Assembly (NCBI RefSeq): GCF_002157505.1 | Contig: NZ_NFSC01000028.1 | Coordinates: 1-64,000, forward strand | Source of the DNA: Arthrobacter agilis | GTDB taxonomy: Bacteria; Actinomycetota; Actinomycetes; Actinomycetales; Micrococcaceae | Direction: 5' to 3' | Length of the DNA stretch: 64,000 nt | In this document: piece by piece, positions 45,640-54,367 of the stretch | Layout: each line of letters starts with the position of its first letter | Numbering within the stretch: position 1 is the stretch's first letter | Translations under genes and position numbers: made by a program | The notes under the pieces: generated by a model | The model's input: the letters and a program-made list of their open reading frames with translations, nothing else | Databases searched by the model: none | Told to the model about the DNA's origin: nothing

Positions 45640-48249
45640 ATGGAGAACGAGAACCTGCGCCGCGACGAGGCGGCCGCGCGGTCGGCCCTGCTGGAAACCG
45701 GGAGCTACACCGTCGAGCTCGACCTCTCGGATGCCCGGGATGCCACAGAGGGGACGTACCGGAGCACCACCACCGCGGTCTTCTCGTGCCGCGAACCCGG
45801 CAGCTCCACGTTCCTCGACTTCATCGGCGAGGTCACCACCGTGGAGCTGAACGGACGGGCGCTGGATGCGACCGCCGTGAGCGACGGCGCGAGAGTCCTC
45901 CTCGACGGTCTCGCCGCCTCGAACACGGTGACGGTGGAGGGCCGCGCGGCCTACAGCACGAGCGGTGAGGGACTCCACCGGTTCGTGGATCCCGCCGACG
46001 GGGAGACCTACCTCTACACCCAGTACGAGCCGGCCGATGCGCGCCGCGTGTTCGCGAACTTCGAGCAGCCGGACCTCAAGGCGTCCTTCTCCTTCCGCGT
46101 GATCGCACCCGCCGGCTGGACCGTGGCCTCGAACGGCGCGGAGGCGACGGTCGCGCCGCTCGACGACGCGCCCGGTTCGGCCGTGCGGTGGAGCTTCGAG
46201 CCGACCCGGCGGATCTCGACCTACATCACCACCATCCTCGCCGGCCCGTACCACTGCGAGACCGACTCGTGGACGGGTGCGCCCGGGACGGCCGGGGAAG
46301 GCCTCGAGGTGCCGCTGGCACTGTTCTGCCGCCGCTCCCTCGCGCCCTCCTTCGACGCACCGGAGATCTTCGATACCACCCGGCGCGGCCTCGACTTCTT
46401 CCACGACCTGTTCGACTACCCGTACCCTTTCGGGAAGTACGACCAGGCGTTCGTGCCCGAGTACAACCTCGGCGCCATGGAGAACCCCGGGCTGGTGACC
46501 TTCACGGAGAACTACGTGTTCCAGTCGGCGGCCACCGAGGCGCAGCGCGAGGCGCGGGCCAACACAATTCTGCACGAGATGGCGCACATGTGGTTCGGCG
46601 ACCTGGTGACCATGTCCTGGTGGGACGACCTGTGGCTCAAGGAGTCCTTCGCGGACTACATGGGCGCGCTGGCGGTGGCGGAGGCCACGCGGTGGAGCAC
46701 GTCCTGGGTGAGTTTCGCGAACCGCCGGAAGTCGTGGGCGTACGTGCAGGACCAGCTCCCGACGACGCACCCGATCGTCGCCGACATCCCGGACCTCGAG
46801 GCCGCGAAGCAGAACTTCGACGGCATCACGTACGCCAAGGGCGCCTCGGTGCTCAAGCAGCTCGTGGCCTTCGTCGGGCGGGAGGCCTTCACCGACGCCG
46901 CGCGCCAGTACTTCCGGAAACACGAGTACGGGAACACGACGCTCGCCGATCTCCTCGACGTGCTCGCCACCGCCACGGGCCGGGACCTCGGCACCTGGTC
47001 GCGGTCCTGGCTGCAGACGTCCGGGGTGCCGTCCCTCGGCGCGGAGGTCGCCGCCGACGGCGGCGTGCTCCGACAGGTCACGATCGTGCAGGACGCGGTG
47101 GACCCGGTCACGGGCGCGGACGAGCCCCGTCCCCACCGCATCAGGGTGGGCCTGTACTCCTTCGACGCCGAGGGCTGGCTCGTGCGGACGGGTGCCGAGG
47201 CGGTGACCGTCGAGGGCGGGCGGACACCGGTCCCCGCGCTCGCCGGGACCGCGCAGCCCGACCTCCTGCTGGTCAATGACGACGACCTGACCTACGCCAA
47301 GCTCTCCTTCGACGAGCGTTCGCTCTCGACCCTGCTGTCCTCGATCCACCGCCTGCGCGACCCGCTGGCCCGGGCGACGTGCCTGACGGCCCTCTGGTCC
47401 AGCACCAGGGACGCCCGCCTGCCGGTGGACTCCTACCTCGACGCCGTCGTGCTCGCCGCGCCGGCCGAGACCGGCGTGGGCGTGCTGCAAGTCCTGCTCG
47501 CCAATACCGGCGCCGCGGTCGAGCGCTTCGCTCCGGCAGGCCGGCGTGCCGACCTGCGCGACCGGGTGAGTGCCTTCGTCGAGGAGGGGCTGCGGACCGC
47601 GGCCCCGGGATCCGACCTGCAGCTCGCGTGGGCGCGGGCACTGGCCGCGGCCGCCAGGACCACCGCCCGGGCGGCCGACGTCGTCCGCGCCGTGCTCGAC
47701 GGCGACGAGAGGATCGCAGGGCTGCCCCTCGACCCCGAGCTGCGCTGGCTCTTCCTGCAGGGACTGGCGGCACAGCAACGCGTGCTCCCCGGCGAGCTGG
47801 AGGCCGAGCGGGCCGCGGATGCGACGGCGTCGGGAAGGGTCGGGTTCACGCTGGCGTCCGCCGCGATCCCGGACGCAGGCATTAAGAAGGCGACCTGGGA
47901 GGAAGCGGTGCACGGCGACCGCTTGTCCAACGAACTGCTCAGCGCTGCGATCGAGGGATTCGTGCTGGGCCCGCGCGAACTGCTCGGCCGCTACGAGGAA
48001 CCCTACTTCGAGGCGCTCCGCGGGGTCTGGGCCACGCGTGGCATCGAGATGGCGAGCAGGATCGTGCGTGGTCTGTATCCGGGCCGCCAGGACCTGGACG
48101 GGGCGCCGGAGGAACATCCCGTGGTCGTGCGGACGGATGCCTGGCTGGACCGGAATGCGGACGCTCCGGCGGCACTGCGCCGCATCATCATCGAGGAGCG
48201 GGACCACCTGCTGCGCTCCCTCAGGGCGCAGGCTCAGGGCACGCGGTAG
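45640..48249 (+). CDS. pepN: aminopeptidase N (M1 family)
   Basis: An 869-residue zinc aminopeptidase. It starts MENENLRRDEAAARSALLET, aligned with other actinobacterial PepN. The exopeptidase motif GAMEN is in EYNLGAMENPGLVTFTENYV and the zinc motif HExxH-18x-E in ILHEMAHMWFGDLVTMSWWD DLWLKESFAD. The C-terminal ERAP-like helical domain covers about residues 540-869. It removes N-terminal residues from peptides, here perhaps those from the proteasome. I chose ATG 45640; a TTG at 45628 with GGAGAGG at good spacing is a real alternative. Its 3' end overlaps the lipoate-ligase-like gene by 16 bases. Confidence 0.95.
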   Translation: MENENLRRDEAAARSALLETGSYTVELDLSDARDATEGTYRSTTTAVFSCREPGSSTFLDFIGEVTTVELNGRALDATAVSDGARVLLDGLAASNTVTVEGRAAYSTSGEGLHRFVDPADGETYLYTQYEPADARRVFANFEQPDLKASFSFRVIAPAGWTVASNGAEATVAPLDDAPGSAVRWSFEPTRRISTYITTILAGPYHCETDSWTGAPGTAGEGLEVPLALFCRRSLAPSFDAPEIFDTTRRGLDFFHDLFDYPYPFGKYDQAFVPEYNLGAMENPGLVTFTENYVFQSAATEAQREARANTILHEMAHMWFGDLVTMSWWDDLWLKESFADYMGALAVAEATRWSTSWVSFANRRKSWAYVQDQLPTTHPIVADIPDLEAAKQNFDGITYAKGASVLKQLVAFVGREAFTDAARQYFRKHEYGNTTLADLLDVLATATGRDLGTWSRSWLQTSGVPSLGAEVAADGGVLRQVTIVQDAVDPVTGADEPRPHRIRVGLYSFDAEGWLVRTGAEAVTVEGGRTPVPALAGTAQPDLLLVNDDDLTYAKLSFDERSLSTLLSSIHRLRDPLARATCLTALWSSTRDARLPVDSYLDAVVLAAPAETGVGVLQVLLANTGAAVERFAPAGRRADLRDRVSAFVEEGLRTAAPGSDLQLAWARALAAAARTTARAADVVRAVLDGDERIAGLPLDPELRWLFLQGLAAQQRVLPGELEAERAADATASGRVGFTLASAAIPDAGIKKATWEEAVHGDRLSNELLSAAIEGFVLGPRELLGRYEEPYFEALRGVWATRGIEMASRIVRGLYPGRQDLDGAPEEHPVVVRTDAWLDRNADAPAALRRIIIEERDHLLRSLRAQAQGTR

Positions 48250-49310
48250 AGCCACTCCTCGGTGCCGAACTTGCGCTCCACGAGCTCCCCGGCGCGCTGC
48301 AGTTCGTCCTCGGACAGCGTCGCGTCCACGGCGCCGTAGCGCTGCCGGAAGGTGGACATCATCACGTCGATGATCTCCTCGCGCGTCACCCCGGTCTGGC
48401 GGCGCAGCGGATCCACCCGCTTCTTGGCACTCCTCGTGCCCTTGTCGGACATCTTCTCCTTGCCGATGCGGAGCACCTCGAGCATCTTGTCGGCGTCGAT
48501 GTCGTAGCTCATGGTCACGTGGTGCAGCATGCCGCCGTTGGCGAGCCGCTTCTGCGCCGCCCCGCCGATCTTGCCGATCTCCGTGGCGATGTCGTTCAGG
48601 GGCTGGTACCAGGCCCGGATGCCGAGCTTCTCGAGCGCCTCCATCACCCAGGCATCGAGGAAGGGGTACGAGTCCGCGAAGCTCATGCCGTCCACGAGCG
48701 ACTGTGGCACGTAGAGGGAGTAGGTGATCGCATTGCCGTGCTCCATGAACATGGCGCCGCCGCCGCTGATCCTCCGCACGACGCTCACGCCGTGCCGGGC
48801 GGCGCCTTCGGGGTCCACCTCGTTGCGCATGGACTGGAAACTACCGATCACCACTGACGGGGACTGCCACTCCCAGAACCGCAGGGTCGGGTTGCGGGCC
48901 CCGGAGCCGACGTCGTGCGTCAGGACCTCGTCCATGGCGACGTGCATCGCCGTGGACAGCGGGGTCGGTGGGATGATCTCCCACTGGTGGTCGGCGAATC
49001 CTGTGGCCCGGCCCAGGGCACGGCGGACGGCCGTGGCGATGGCGGAGGGCGAGAACCCGAACAGGACGGCGGAAGGATCGAGGCGTGCCGTGATGGCGCT
49101 CGCGAGTTCCCCGGGCGCCGTGTCCGCGGGAAGACCCTCGAGCGCGGCGTTGATGTCGAGGAGGGCCTCGTCCGGCTCGAGGAAGAAGTCGCCGTTGACC
49201 GAGACCCCGGTGAGGCGCCCGTCCCGGACCGAGAGGTCCACGGCGGTGAGCTTGCCGCCCGGCGTCTTGAACTCGCCGTGCAGGCGGCCGTTGTCCGATG
49301 CTGATGCCAT
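48234..49310 (-). CDS. lipoate-protein ligase A-like protein with swapped domain order
   Basis: A 358-residue ligase. The N-terminal 100 residues (GEFKTPGGKLTAVDLSVRDG, SVNGDFFLEPDEALLDINAA) match the small accessory domain that follows the catalytic domain in E. coli LplA. The BPL/LplA catalytic domain then runs from about residue 110: RFWEWQSPSVVIGSFQSMRN, the RRISGGGAMFMEHGNAITYS lipoate/AMP loop and the lysine loop DIATEIGKIGGAAQKRLANG. It attaches lipoate or octanoate to E2 or GcvH. Domain order is therefore reversed compared with LplA. Start ATG 49310; convergent with pepN, overlapping it by 16 bases. Confidence 0.9.
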   Translation of the reverse strand: MASASDNGRLHGEFKTPGGKLTAVDLSVRDGRLTGVSVNGDFFLEPDEALLDINAALEGLPADTAPGELASAITARLDPSAVLFGFSPSAIATAVRRALGRATGFADHQWEIIPPTPLSTAMHVAMDEVLTHDVGSGARNPTLRFWEWQSPSVVIGSFQSMRNEVDPEGAARHGVSVVRRISGGGAMFMEHGNAITYSLYVPQSLVDGMSFADSYPFLDAWVMEALEKLGIRAWYQPLNDIATEIGKIGGAAQKRLANGGMLHHVTMSYDIDADKMLEVLRIGKEKMSDKGTRSAKKRVDPLRRQTGVTREEIIDVMMSTFRQRYGAVDATLSEDELQRAGELVERKFGTEEWLYRVP

Positions 49311-49382
49311 GGGTGGACCTCCTGGGTGCCGGCCCTGCGGGCGCGGTGCTGGTGCTGCGGTATGTGAATGCTGCGTTAAGCG

Positions 49383-49415
49383 GGAAAAGCCACGCCGTAG
49401 CGGCATGGCTTTTCC
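49383..49415 (-). terminator. intrinsic terminator of rpmE2
   Basis: GGAAAAGCCA (49383-49392) pairs with TGGCTTTTCC (49406-49415), with further GCC/GGC pairs inside. The minus-strand transcript of rpmE2 reaches it 45 bases after the stop. Confidence 0.7.
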
Positions 49416-49460
49416 TCGTGGACGCGGGCGCGCGGCCTCGGTCCGTTGTACTGCAGAAGA

Positions 49461-49718
49461 CTACTTCTTGCCGCCGAAGCCCTTGAAGCGGGCGTTGAAG
49501 CGCTCGACGCGACCGGCGGAGTCCATGATGCGCTGCTTGCCCGTGTAGAACGGGTGCGACTCCGAGGAGATTTCGACCTCGATGAGGGGGTACGTGTTGC
49601 CGTCTTCCCACTCGATGGTCTTGGACGAGCCGACCGTGGACTTGGTCAGGAACGCCTTGTCGGAGGCCAGGTCGCGGAACACGACCGACTGGTACTGGGG
49701 GTGGATTTCAGACTTCAC
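49461..49718 (-). CDS. rpmE2: 50S ribosomal protein L31 type B
   Basis: An 85-residue L31 paralogue. It reads (M)[20 protein letters not shown] then [20 protein letters not shown] and [20 protein letters not shown]. It contains no cysteine, so it is the zinc-free type B form that replaces zinc-binding L31 when zinc is scarce; in other actinobacteria such genes are Zur-controlled, but I see no Zur box here. The start is GTG at 49718 behind GAAGGTAG. A stem-loop and a promoter lie upstream. Confidence 0.95.
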   Translation of the reverse strand: MKSEIHPQYQSVVFRDLASDKAFLTKSTVGSSKTIEWEDGNTYPLIEVEISSESHPFYTGKQRIMDSAGRVERFNARFKGFGGKK

Positions 49719-49736
49719 GGGACTACCTTCTCTGGT

Positions 49737-49823
49737 TGCCTGGATTTTGCCAGGCACGGGGGATGTAAAGGTTGGCGACAGGGCCAGCTACCCATACTAG
49801 CGCAGGAGGCGCTCCGACGCTAA
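49737..49823 (-). promoter_or_regulatory. promoter and leader hairpin of rpmE2
   Basis: On the minus strand TTAGCG (49818-49823), 18 bases, then TAGTAT (49794-49799) forms a plausible -35/-10 pair. The resulting leader of about 70 bases contains GCCTGG-CAAAAT-CCAGGC (49738-49755), a hairpin just before the ribosome site. L31 leaders that bind the protein are known in actinobacteria; this one is a candidate only. Confidence 0.45.
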
Positions 49824-50647
49824 AGCACGTGCGCTCGGCCGGCGTCGTACCGGCACTCCCAGAAGGCGACGGCGGCCGCCGCGGCCACGTTGAGCGAGTC
49901 CACTCCCCCGTGCATCGGAATGGTCAGTGCGACGTCGGCCTGGGCGAGTGCGCCGTCGCTCAGTCCGTCGCCCTCCGTGCCGAGCAAAAGGGCGAGGCGC
50001 TCGTGCTTCCCGGCGGCGAACTCCCCCAGCGGCACGGCCCCGCGCACCAGGGCGAGGGCCGCGAGCGTGAAGCCCGCATGCCGGACGGCGGCGAGGGCAT
50101 CCGGCCATGCCCCGAGCCGGACCCAGGGCACCTGGAAGACGCTGCCCATGCTCACCCGGACGGCCCGCCGGTAGAGCGGATCGGCGCTGCGGGGGCTCAT
50201 GAGGACGGCGTCGATGCCGAGGGCCGCCGCGGAGCGGAACACCGCGCCCAGGTTCGTGTGGTCCACCATGTCCTCGATGATGGCCACGCGGTGCGCGGAC
50301 GCGAGGACATCGGCGAGCGAGAGGGGTTCGGGGCGGTGCATGGCGGCCAGGGCACCGCGGTGGAGGTGGAAGCCCGTGATCGCCTCGAGGGTGGCTTCCG
50401 GTGCCACGAAGGCGGGGACGGACGGGAACCGCGAGAGGACGTCCGCCAGCTCGGGAAGCCACTTGGGTGCCAGCAGGAAGGACCGGGGAGCATGGCCGGC
50501 GTCGATCGCGCGCCGCAGCACCTTGGAGCTTTCGGCGATGTAGAGGCCCTCCGCCGGTTCCTTCACAAGGCGGAGCTGGACGTCGGTGAGGTTCCGGTAG
50601 TCCGACAGGCGCGGATCGTCGACACCATCGAGCTCGACGAGCGCCAT
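49820..50647 (-). CDS. TrmH-family (SpoU) RNA 2'-O-methyltransferase
   Basis: A 275-residue SPOUT methyltransferase. The N-terminal substrate-binding part starts MALVELDGVDDPRLSDYRNL; the knotted domain shows VAIIEDMVDHTNLGAVFRSA (motif 1), LALLLGTEGDGLSDGALAQA (motif 2) and IPMHGGVDSLNVAAAAAVAF (motif 3). It methylates a ribose in tRNA or rRNA with SAM; the site cannot be told from sequence. It follows the ABC ATPase gene after 40 bases, and the rpmE2 promoter overlaps its stop. Confidence 0.93.
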   Translation of the reverse strand: MALVELDGVDDPRLSDYRNLTDVQLRLVKEPAEGLYIAESSKVLRRAIDAGHAPRSFLLAPKWLPELADVLSRFPSVPAFVAPEATLEAITGFHLHRGALAAMHRPEPLSLADVLASAHRVAIIEDMVDHTNLGAVFRSAAALGIDAVLMSPRSADPLYRRAVRVSMGSVFQVPWVRLGAWPDALAAVRHAGFTLAALALVRGAVPLGEFAAGKHERLALLLGTEGDGLSDGALAQADVALTIPMHGGVDSLNVAAAAAVAFWECRYDAGRAHVL

Positions 50648-50687
50648 CAGGCTGCCGTCCCGGCCACCGGACCGGCTTCCGGCGCTG

Positions 50688-51473
50688 TCACGCCCGGGCG
50701 ACCGCGCTGTAGCGGCCGTTCTCCTCGGTGACCTTGAGGGCGACGTCGAACGCTTCGCTCAGGTTCTCCTCGGTGAGGACGCCGGCGAGCGGGCCGGCGG
50801 CGACGACCCTGCCGTCGCGGAGCAGCAACGCGTGCGTGAAGCCCGGCGGCACTTCCTCGAGGTGGTGCGTCACCAGCACCATGGCCGGCGCTTCCTCGTC
50901 CCGCGCGAGCTCCGTCAGGCGCTTCACGAGGTCCTCGCGGCCGGCGAGGTCGAGACCCGCCGCGGGTTCGTCGAGGAGGAGCAGTTCCGGATCGGCCATG
51001 AGGGCCCGGGCGATCTGCACGCGCTTCCGCTCGCCCTCACTCAGGGAGCCGAAGCGACGGTTCATGAAGCGGGACATGCCCCACGTGTCGAGGAGGCGGA
51101 AGGCGCGTCGTTCATCGAGGCGCTCGTACTGCTCGCGCCACCGGCCGGTGACACCGTAGGAGGCCGTCACGACGACGTTCAGGACCGTCTCGTCGTCCGG
51201 GACCTGTGAGGCGAGGGCCGCGGACGCCAGTCCGATGCGCGGGCGGAGCTCGAAGACGTCGACCGCGCCCATCACCTCGTCGAGGATCCCCACCACGCCG
51301 CGCGTCGGATGCAGGCGCGCACCCGCGAGCTGCAGCAGCGTGGTCTTACCCGCTCCGTTGGGGCCCATGACCACCCAGCGCTCACCCTCGCTGACCCGCC
51401 AGTCGATGTCATCGAGAAGGGTCTTGCCGCCCCTGACGAGGCTCACTCCCGCCAGTTCCAGAACGTTCCACAT
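50688..51473 (-). CDS. ABC-type ATPase (ModF/PhnL-like, no partner permease)
   Basis: A 261-residue ATP-binding cassette. Walker A is GPNGAGKTTLLQLAGA, the signature is LSEGERKRVQIARALMAD, Walker B is PELLLLDEPAAGLDLAGRED and the H loop is VLVTHHLEEVPPGFTHALLL. The LxEVP-GFTH form resembles ATPases of the YlmA/ModF kind that occur without membrane subunits. No permease gene is adjacent, so its role is uncertain. Start ATG 51473. Divergent from serB across 191 bases, it leads a unit with the TrmH-like gene. Confidence 0.9.
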   Translation of the reverse strand: MWNVLELAGVSLVRGGKTLLDDIDWRVSEGERWVVMGPNGAGKTTLLQLAGARLHPTRGVVGILDEVMGAVDVFELRPRIGLASAALASQVPDDETVLNVVVTASYGVTGRWREQYERLDERRAFRLLDTWGMSRFMNRRFGSLSEGERKRVQIARALMADPELLLLDEPAAGLDLAGREDLVKRLTELARDEEAPAMVLVTHHLEEVPPGFTHALLLRDGRVVAAGPLAGVLTEENLSEAFDVALKVTEENGRYSAVARA

Positions 51474-51664
51474 GATCCTAGACACTAGGCTAAGGAGCGG
51501 CTCCGTGGCGAAACCGGGAGCCTCCCGAGGGTTGTACCGTCCCGGCAGGCGCCGTCGGAGTCGCACCTGCAGCGCCGGCGAAGGCAATCCGCGCGCCGGC
51601 CTCCCCGGGGCAGGACGGGACGTACACGACGACGCCGCCAGCGGCACGGACAGGAGCAGACAGC

Positions 51665-52585
51665 ATGCCGGACAGTACGGCGGAGAACATGGCGGACAGC
51701 GCGCGGGTGGTCGCCTATGCCCGCCGGCTCGAGGACGGGCAGCACGAGGACCTGGTGTCGGTCCTGCAGGGGCTCGGCACCGAGGTCACGGGAGGGTCCG
51801 CCGCCGGGACGGCGACGTACGCCGTCCTGACGGTCGACGTCGTCCTGCCTGCGGACCGGTCCGCGCGGCTCTCCTCGCTCCGCACCGGAGTGTCGGAGTG
51901 GACCGGTAGGACCGGCATCGGAGCGGCCCTCGTCCCGGCGCCGGTCTACGCGCCCGGCCCGAAGCTGCTGATCATGGACGTGGACTCGACGCTGATCAAG
52001 CAGGAGGTCATCGAACTGCTCGCCGCGCATGCCGGACGTGAGGCGGAGGTGGCCGCCGTGACCGAGGCGGCGATGCGCGGAGAGCTCGATTTCGCGCAGT
52101 CCCTGCACCACCGGGTGCGCGCACTGGAAGGCCTGCCCGCGTCCGTGATCGACGAGGTGGTCGGCAGGATCGAACTGAGCGACGGCGCCGAGGAGCTCGT
52201 GGCTGCATATCTCGGGGCCGGCCACCGCGTCGGCGTCGTCTCGGGAGGCTTCTCACAGGTCCTGGCACCCCTCGCCGACCGCCTCGGCCTCTCCTTCGCC
52301 AAGGCGAACGACCTCGACATCGTCAATGGCGTCCTGACCGGGCGCGTTCGCGGCGCCGTCGTGGACCGCCGGGAGAAGGCGCGCATGCTGCGCACCGAGG
52401 CCGGCCGCGCCGGTGTGCCCCTGGCCGCGACCGTGGCCGTGGGCGACGGCGCGAACGACCTCGACATGCTCGCGGCCGCGGGCCTCGGCGTCGCGTTCAA
52501 TGCCAAACCCGCGGTCCGCGCGGCAGCCGACGCGGCCCTGGACCTGCCCGACCTCGACGTCGTCCGCCACCTGGCCGGTCTCTAG
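51665..52585 (+). CDS. serB: phosphoserine phosphatase SerB
   Basis: SerB hydrolyses phosphoserine, the last step of serine synthesis. The 306-residue protein has an N-terminal regulatory part of about 95 residues and a HAD domain: LLIMDVDSTLIKQEVIELLA (DxDxT), FAQSLHHRVRALEGLP, VGVVSGGFSQVLAPLADRLG, and VAVGDGANDLDMLAAAGLGV AFNAKP. Length is close to other actinobacterial SerB. Start ATG 51665, with a second ATG at 51689. It ends before a perfect hairpin at 52611. Confidence 0.94.
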   Translation: MPDSTAENMADSARVVAYARRLEDGQHEDLVSVLQGLGTEVTGGSAAGTATYAVLTVDVVLPADRSARLSSLRTGVSEWTGRTGIGAALVPAPVYAPGPKLLIMDVDSTLIKQEVIELLAAHAGREAEVAAVTEAAMRGELDFAQSLHHRVRALEGLPASVIDEVVGRIELSDGAEELVAAYLGAGHRVGVVSGGFSQVLAPLADRLGLSFAKANDLDIVNGVLTGRVRGAVVDRREKARMLRTEAGRAGVPLAATVAVGDGANDLDMLAAAGLGVAFNAKPAVRAAADAALDLPDLDVVRHLAGL

Positions 52586-52610
52586 GGTCCGGCCTTCGGG
52601 TCTTCCCGTG

Positions 52611-52648
52611 CGAAGGGATGCCCTCCTCATGGGAAGGGCATCCCTTCG
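52611..52648. terminator. bidirectional terminator between serB and the SDR gene
   Basis: CGAAGGGATGCCCT (52611-52624) and AGGGCATCCCTTCG (52635-52648) are perfect 14-base arms with a 10-base loop, between converging serB and the SDR gene. Confidence 0.8.
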
Positions 52649-52682
52649 GCCGGAGCGCGGCGCCCCGGCCGGCCCGCCGTCG

Positions 52683-53432
52683 TCAGCTCTTGGCGAGGAA
52701 GTCCTCGGCGCCGCCGACGTATTCGGTGTGGCCGGTGGGCACGTCGGCCGTGACCATCCGGACGATCTCGGTGGCGAATTCCGCCACCGAATACAGGCGT
52801 CCTGCCTCCTGGCGCCGTGCCTCGATGGCGCCCGGCGTCGCCCGGTCGAGCAGGGTCGCGGTGACCGTGCCCTCGATCATGTCGCCGGACACGACGACGA
52901 GGGAGATGCCCTTCTCGTCGAGCTGCGGGATGAGGGCGCGCAGTGCGTCCTCGCCGGCCCGCTTGCTGCGCGCGACGGGCTCGTACGCGTCCATCGTCTC
53001 CACCTTCTCGATGAAGTGCGCCTGGTGGCTCGTGATGAAGACCACGCGCGAGCCCGCGGGCATCACCTCGACGGCCGCCGTGAGCATGTTGACCTGCGCA
53101 TCGCGGTTGAGCTTGAGCGCGTAGTCCTCCCCCATGCCGGTCTCCATGCCGCCGGAGGCGTTGAGCACGAGCAGGTTGAGCCCGCCGAAGTTCGACACGG
53201 CGGCATCGACCAGCGCGGCCGGTCCCTCCGGCGTCGTCAGGTCCGCGCCCACGGCGACGGCCTTGCCGCCCGCCGCCTCGATCCCCGCGACGACCTTGTT
53301 GGCGCGCGGCGCTTTCTGGCGGTAGTTCACGACGACGGCCGCGCCCTGCGCGGCGAGCTGCTGCGCGACGTCGGCTCCGATGCCGCGGGACGATCCGGTG
53401 ACGATTGCTGTGGTGCCCTCGAGGGTGGCCAT
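52683..53432 (-). CDS. SDR-family oxidoreductase with atypical active site
   Basis: A 249-residue short-chain dehydrogenase. The NAD(P) motif is AIVTGSSRGIGADVAQQLAA, and LLVLNASGGMETGM replaces the common NNAG. The active site region reads FITSHQAHFIEKVETMDAYE PVARSKRAGE; Ser and Lys are present but the Tyr-to-Lys spacing is not the standard YxxxK. It may have altered chemistry. The start ATG at 53432 has AGAAGGAG. It is 76 bases after fabG on the same strand, a likely two-gene unit. Confidence 0.88.
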   Translation of the reverse strand: MATLEGTTAIVTGSSRGIGADVAQQLAAQGAAVVVNYRQKAPRANKVVAGIEAAGGKAVAVGADLTTPEGPAALVDAAVSNFGGLNLLVLNASGGMETGMGEDYALKLNRDAQVNMLTAAVEVMPAGSRVVFITSHQAHFIEKVETMDAYEPVARSKRAGEDALRALIPQLDEKGISLVVVSGDMIEGTVTATLLDRATPGAIEARRQEAGRLYSVAEFATEIVRMVTADVPTGHTEYVGGAEDFLAKS

Positions 53433-53508
53433 GGTGCTCCTTCTGCTGGAATCCGGGGATGGTGCTGGGGACGGAGCAGAGGCTCCGCGGGAATCGGTGG
53501 GGGGCGGG

Positions 53509-54246
53509 TCAGTGACCCATGCCGAGGCCGCCGTCGACGGGGATGACGGCTCCGGAGATGTAACCGGCCGCGTCACCGGCGAGCCAGGATACGACGCCGG
53601 CCACCTCGTCGGGGGATGCGAAGCGCCCGGCCGGGATGGTGGCCAGGTAGCTCTTGCGGGTGTCTTCGGGGAGTTCCGCCGTCATGTCGGTGTCGATGAA
53701 TCCGGGTGCGACGACGTTGGCCGTGATCCCGCGGGATCCCAGCTCCCGCGTCAGCGAGCGCGCGATGCCGATGAGTCCCGCCTTCGACGCCGAGTAGTTG
53801 ATCTGGCCGGGCGCCCCGTAGAGGCCCGTGACGCTTGAGATCAGGATGACGCGTCCGCGCCGCAGCCGGATCATGCCGCGCGACGCACGCTTGACGACGC
53901 GGAACGCTCCCGTGAGGTTCGTGTCGATGACGTCCGTGAAGTCGCTCTCGGTCATGCGCAGGAGCAGCGTGTCCCGGGTGATGCCCGCATTCGCGACGAG
54001 CACCTCGACCGGACCGTGCTCGGCTTCCACCTGCGTGAAGGCTGCGTCGATCTGCTCCTCGCTCGTGACGTCGGCCTTGACGCCGAGCATTCCCTCGGGA
54101 ACCTCGCCACTTCGGTAGGTGATGGCAACCTTGTCGCCGTTGGCTACGAATACCTTGGCGATGGCAAGGCCGATCCCCCGGTTGCCTCCGGTGATGAGGA
54201 CGCTGCGTCCGGAGGCCGTCGTCTTGCTGTCTGCACCAGATGCCAA
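53509..54246 (-). CDS. fabG: 3-oxoacyl-ACP reductase FabG/MabA-like
   Basis: A 245-residue SDR: VLITGGNRGIGLAIAKVFVA (cofactor), LVANAGITRDTLLLRM, ILISSVTGLYGAPGQINYSA SKAG (Ser, YxxxK) and VAPGFIDTDMTAELP. It resembles mycobacterial FabG1/MabA, the NADPH-dependent keto reductase of fatty-acid synthesis. The start is TTG at 54246 behind GAGGAG. Upstream are a 12-base tandem repeat and a TTGACG box with an adjacent palindrome. A second SDR gene follows; no inhA-like gene is seen. Confidence 0.93.
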   Translation of the reverse strand: MASGADSKTTASGRSVLITGGNRGIGLAIAKVFVANGDKVAITYRSGEVPEGMLGVKADVTSEEQIDAAFTQVEAEHGPVEVLVANAGITRDTLLLRMTESDFTDVIDTNLTGAFRVVKRASRGMIRLRRGRVILISSVTGLYGAPGQINYSASKAGLIGIARSLTRELGSRGITANVVAPGFIDTDMTAELPEDTRKSYLATIPAGRFASPDEVAGVVSWLAGDAAGYISGAVIPVDGGLGMGH

Positions 54247-54284
54247 GGGGAAACTCCTCTATCTGCGGGCCGGAAGGGGTCCAC

Positions 54285-54320
54285 GTTGTTCGCTGTGTTG
54301 TTCGCCGTGTTGTTCGCCGT
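54285..54320. repeat. three copies of a 12-base tandem repeat in the fabG leader
   Basis: GTTGTTCGCYGT is repeated at 54285-54296, 54297-54308 and 54309-54320 (one T/C difference). It lies 38 bases upstream of the fabG start on the minus strand, between the probable promoter and the ribosome site. Confidence 0.9.
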
Positions 54321-54367
54321 CGACGGGCCTGCCAAGGGTCCGCCGGAGCGTTCCGACCCTTTCAGGC

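Noticed and set aside
45592..48255. An 887-codon minus-strand frame antisense to pepN
   Set aside because: PepN is certain by its GAMEN and HExxH motifs. The antisense frame is Arg/Gly/Pro-rich without structure-like periodicity.
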